16,086 nt of DNA, taken from the NCBI GenBank assembly GCA_003135595.1, contig PLCI01000135.1:499-16584 (forward strand), in the 5' to 3' direction. Shown here piece by piece: positions 14,864 through 16,086 of this stretch. Below the pieces are notes generated by a model. That model saw only the letters and a list, made by a program, of their open reading frames with translations. It did no database searches and was not told the DNA's origin. This stretch comes from Acidimicrobiaceae bacterium (GTDB lineage Bacteria > Actinomycetota > Acidimicrobiia > Acidimicrobiales > RAAP-2). The position numbers and the translations under genes were made by a program. The number at the start of each line of letters is the position of its first letter. The first letter of the stretch is position 1.

Positions 14864-15340
14864 TCAGGAAGTGAGCGGCCCCGCGTCCCCGAAGCCCTGC
14901 CGCACCCCGGTGCCCGCACGCTGGGCGAGCTGGTCGGGCTCGAACAGCAGCCAGTACGCGTTGCGCGCGTGCTTGCGGCACCGGTCCTCGAAGACCGCGG
15001 CGAGCACCTCGGGGTCGTCGGCCTCGTCCTCGTGGACGAAGACCTCGAGGATCGGGGTGGACGTGAGCAGCTGGGCGAGCATGATCCCCTGGCTCGCCTC
15101 GTGGGCGCACTGCTTGTCGATCGGCGCGCCGCCGGGCATGCCGAGCGCAAGCACGATCTCGCATCCCTCACGCTCGATGAGCACCTTCGCCGCGACGGCG
15201 AGGTCCTTGAACCCCGGGACGGTGCGGCTCACGACCTCGAAGTCGGTCCCGTGGCCAGAGCACGAGGCCAGCTCGTCACGCGCCGCGGCACCCATGTCGA
15301 AACGGGCGAAGGTTGTGTCCACGACGCCGATCCGCCTCAT
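14864..15340 (-). CDS. ribC: Archaeal-type riboflavin synthase (RibC, lumazine-synthase-like fold)
   Basis: This 158-residue protein would catalyse dismutation of two 6,7-dimethyl-8-ribityllumazine molecules to riboflavin. It matches the short archaeal riboflavin synthase, not the two-domain bacterial RibE. The conserved segments are RIGVVDTTFARFDM (3-16), a TVPGFKDLAVAAK stretch (40-52), EIVLALGMPG (61-70), DKQCAHEASQGIMLAQLL (75-92), EVFVHEDEADD (99-109) and GVRQGFGDAGP (145-155). The archaeal enzyme is about 155 residues and is a paralogue of lumazine synthase. ATG 15340 has GGAG (15346-15349) five bases upstream. An ATG at 15385 has none and would add an unconserved extension. No other riboflavin gene and no FMN riboswitch are seen nearby. 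It is divergent from an acyl-CoA dehydrogenase, a flavoenzyme. Confidence 0.85.
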   Translation of the reverse strand: MRRIGVVDTTFARFDMGAAARDELASCSGHGTDFEVVSRTVPGFKDLAVAAKVLIEREGCEIVLALGMPGGAPIDKQCAHEASQGIMLAQLLTSTPILEVFVHEDEADDPEVLAAVFEDRCRKHARNAYWLLFEPDQLAQRAGTGVRQGFGDAGPLTS

Positions 15341-15482
15341 GGGCGCTCCGGGTGCGCTGCCACCTGGCTCGCGATTGGAGCTCATGCACACAGTCTTGTC
15401 GATCACCGCGTCCCGCCGTGCACTGCGAAATGGCTCGCTGTTCGCGCGAGTGGTACGAATGCGTGACAACAAGGAGTGTGCG
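15341..15482. other. Divergent intergenic region between ribC and the acyl-CoA dehydrogenase
   Basis: This gap of 142 bases must hold promoters for both directions. I see the two ribosome sites (GGAG on the minus strand at 15346-15349; AAGGAG on the plus strand at 15471-15476) but no clear -35/-10 pair. There is no FMN-riboswitch core and no strong inverted repeat beyond a 5-base arm pair (CTCGC/GCGAG). Confidence 0.5.
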
Positions 15483-16086
15483 ATGGCATGGGACTTCGAG
15501 ACCGAGCCTGAGTTCGAGGAGAAGCTCGCCTGGATGCGCGAGTTCACCCGCGAGGAGATCTTCCCGATCGAGACCCTGGAGCTCTCCTACGAGGACGTGC
15601 TGAAGGTGATCGCGCCCCTCCAAGACGAGGTCCGGCGACGTGGGCTGTGGGCCGCGCACCTTCCTCCCGAGCTCGGTGGCCACGGCTTCGGACAGGTGCG
15701 CCTCGGGCTCATGCACGAGGTGCTCGGCCAGAGCCCCTACGGCCCGTTGGTGTTCGGCAACAACGCGCCGGACTCGGGCAACGCCGAGCTGCTCGCCGTC
15801 GGCATGGAGATGACCGACCGCCACGACATCCGCGAGCGCTGGCTCGACCCCCTGCTGGCAGGCACGATGCGATCGGGCTTCTCCATGACCGAGCCGCACA
15901 CCGCGGGCAGCGACCCCAAGCTCTTGTCGACGACCGCGGTGCGCGACGGCGACGAGTGGGTCATCAACGGGCGCAAGTGGTACACGTCGAATGGCTCGGT
16001 CGCCGACATCCTGATCGTGATGGCGGTGACGAATCCCGACGCGCACCCCCACCCAGGGCTCGTCCATGTTCGTCGTGCCCGTGACG
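15483..16086 (+). CDS. Acyl-CoA dehydrogenase, N-terminal part, with apparent frameshift near the window edge
   Basis: This gene leaves the window at the right edge. ATG 15483 has AAGGAG six bases upstream. The protein reads as a FadE/ACAD10-11-like acyl-CoA dehydrogenase: RRRGLWAAHLPPELGGHGFG (51-70), a LGQSPYGPLVFGNNAPDSGN stretch (81-100), FSMTEPHTAGSDP (133-145), AVRDGDEWVINGRKWYTSNG (152-171) and LIVMAVTNPDAHPH (177-190). After residue 190 the frame gives an Arg-rich sequence with no family likeness. Moving by one base gives QGSSMFVVPV, exactly what this family has at that place. The simplest explanation is one extra C in the CCC run at 16052-16054 or the CCCCC run at 16046-16050. It could be a sequencing error or a real inactivating change. 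The catalytic region lies beyond the window. Confidence 0.85.
   Translation, partial: MAWDFETEPEFEEKLAWMREFTREEIFPIETLELSYEDVLKVIAPLQDEVRRRGLWAAHLPPELGGHGFGQVRLGLMHEVLGQSPYGPLVFGNNAPDSGNAELLAVGMEMTDRHDIRERWLDPLLAGTMRSGFSMTEPHTAGSDPKLLSTTAVRDGDEWVINGRKWYTSNGSVADILIVMAVTNPDAHPHPGLVHVRRARD

Noticed and set aside
15341..15547. N-terminal extension of the riboflavin synthase to 15547
   Set aside because: It overlaps the divergent dehydrogenase start and adds sequence absent from the family. ATG 15340 has a good ribosome site.
15647..16084. Plus-strand open frame of 145 codons inside the second acyl-CoA dehydrogenase
   Set aside because: Arg/Ala/Pro-rich shadow of the dehydrogenase frame starting at 15483, which carries the family motifs.
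1..16086. Defence island, prophage, CRISPR array or other new multi-gene system
   Set aside because: All genes belong to recognisable transport, metabolic or secreted families. There are no direct-repeat arrays, integrases, transposases, toxin-antitoxin pairs or reverse transcriptases.

Overview
The window is high-GC DNA that looks actinobacterial, possibly an acidimicrobial-type lineage; this is an inference, because no rRNA or other marker gene is present. The grounds are high GC, GTG starts, two probable leaderless starts behind TANNNT boxes, FadD/FadE/FadA-type acyl-CoA genes, and a secreted Cys-repeat/FnIII protein. Every stretch longer than about 150 bases is coding except the 212-base gap ahead of pstS. 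I see no tRNA, rRNA, CRISPR array, transposase or integrase.

Left edge (1-2681, +): the C-terminus of flagellar FlhB overlaps (ATGA) a 56-codon ORF. That ORF begins like FlhA and ends like a CPBP-family membrane protease, and it overlaps (ATGA) a 790-residue multi-pass membrane protein of the PTPS-related/GT-C-like type. The short ORF is best read as a junction between two unrelated loci.

Phosphate block (about 2690-6906, +): a PHO-box-like direct repeat, then pstS, pstC, pstA and pstB, encoding a complete high-affinity phosphate ABC transporter. phoU is absent. The block has visibly lower GC than both flanks. pstB converges tail to tail with cysC (APS kinase, -) with one base between them.

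Sugar phosphate pair (7533-9139, +): a phosphomannomutase/phosphoglucomutase followed by a small Trm112-like protein that lacks the zinc cysteines.

Acyl-CoA catabolism (9160-13204): a fadD-like acyl-CoA ligase and a thiolase in one minus-strand unit, divergent from an acyl-CoA dehydrogenase on the plus strand. A second acyl-CoA dehydrogenase begins at 15483 and runs off the window, with an apparent +1 frameshift near 16052. Together these supply ligation, dehydrogenation and thiolysis for an acyl substrate; hydratase and hydroxyacyl dehydrogenase are not here.

Between the two dehydrogenases (minus strand) lie an archaeal-type riboflavin synthase and a secreted protein with seven regular C-x5-C repeats plus an FnIII-like domain. 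The most interesting items are the archaeal-type riboflavin synthase beside flavoenzyme genes, the seven-repeat secreted protein, and the flhA/CPBP junction. I found no convincing new multi-gene system.
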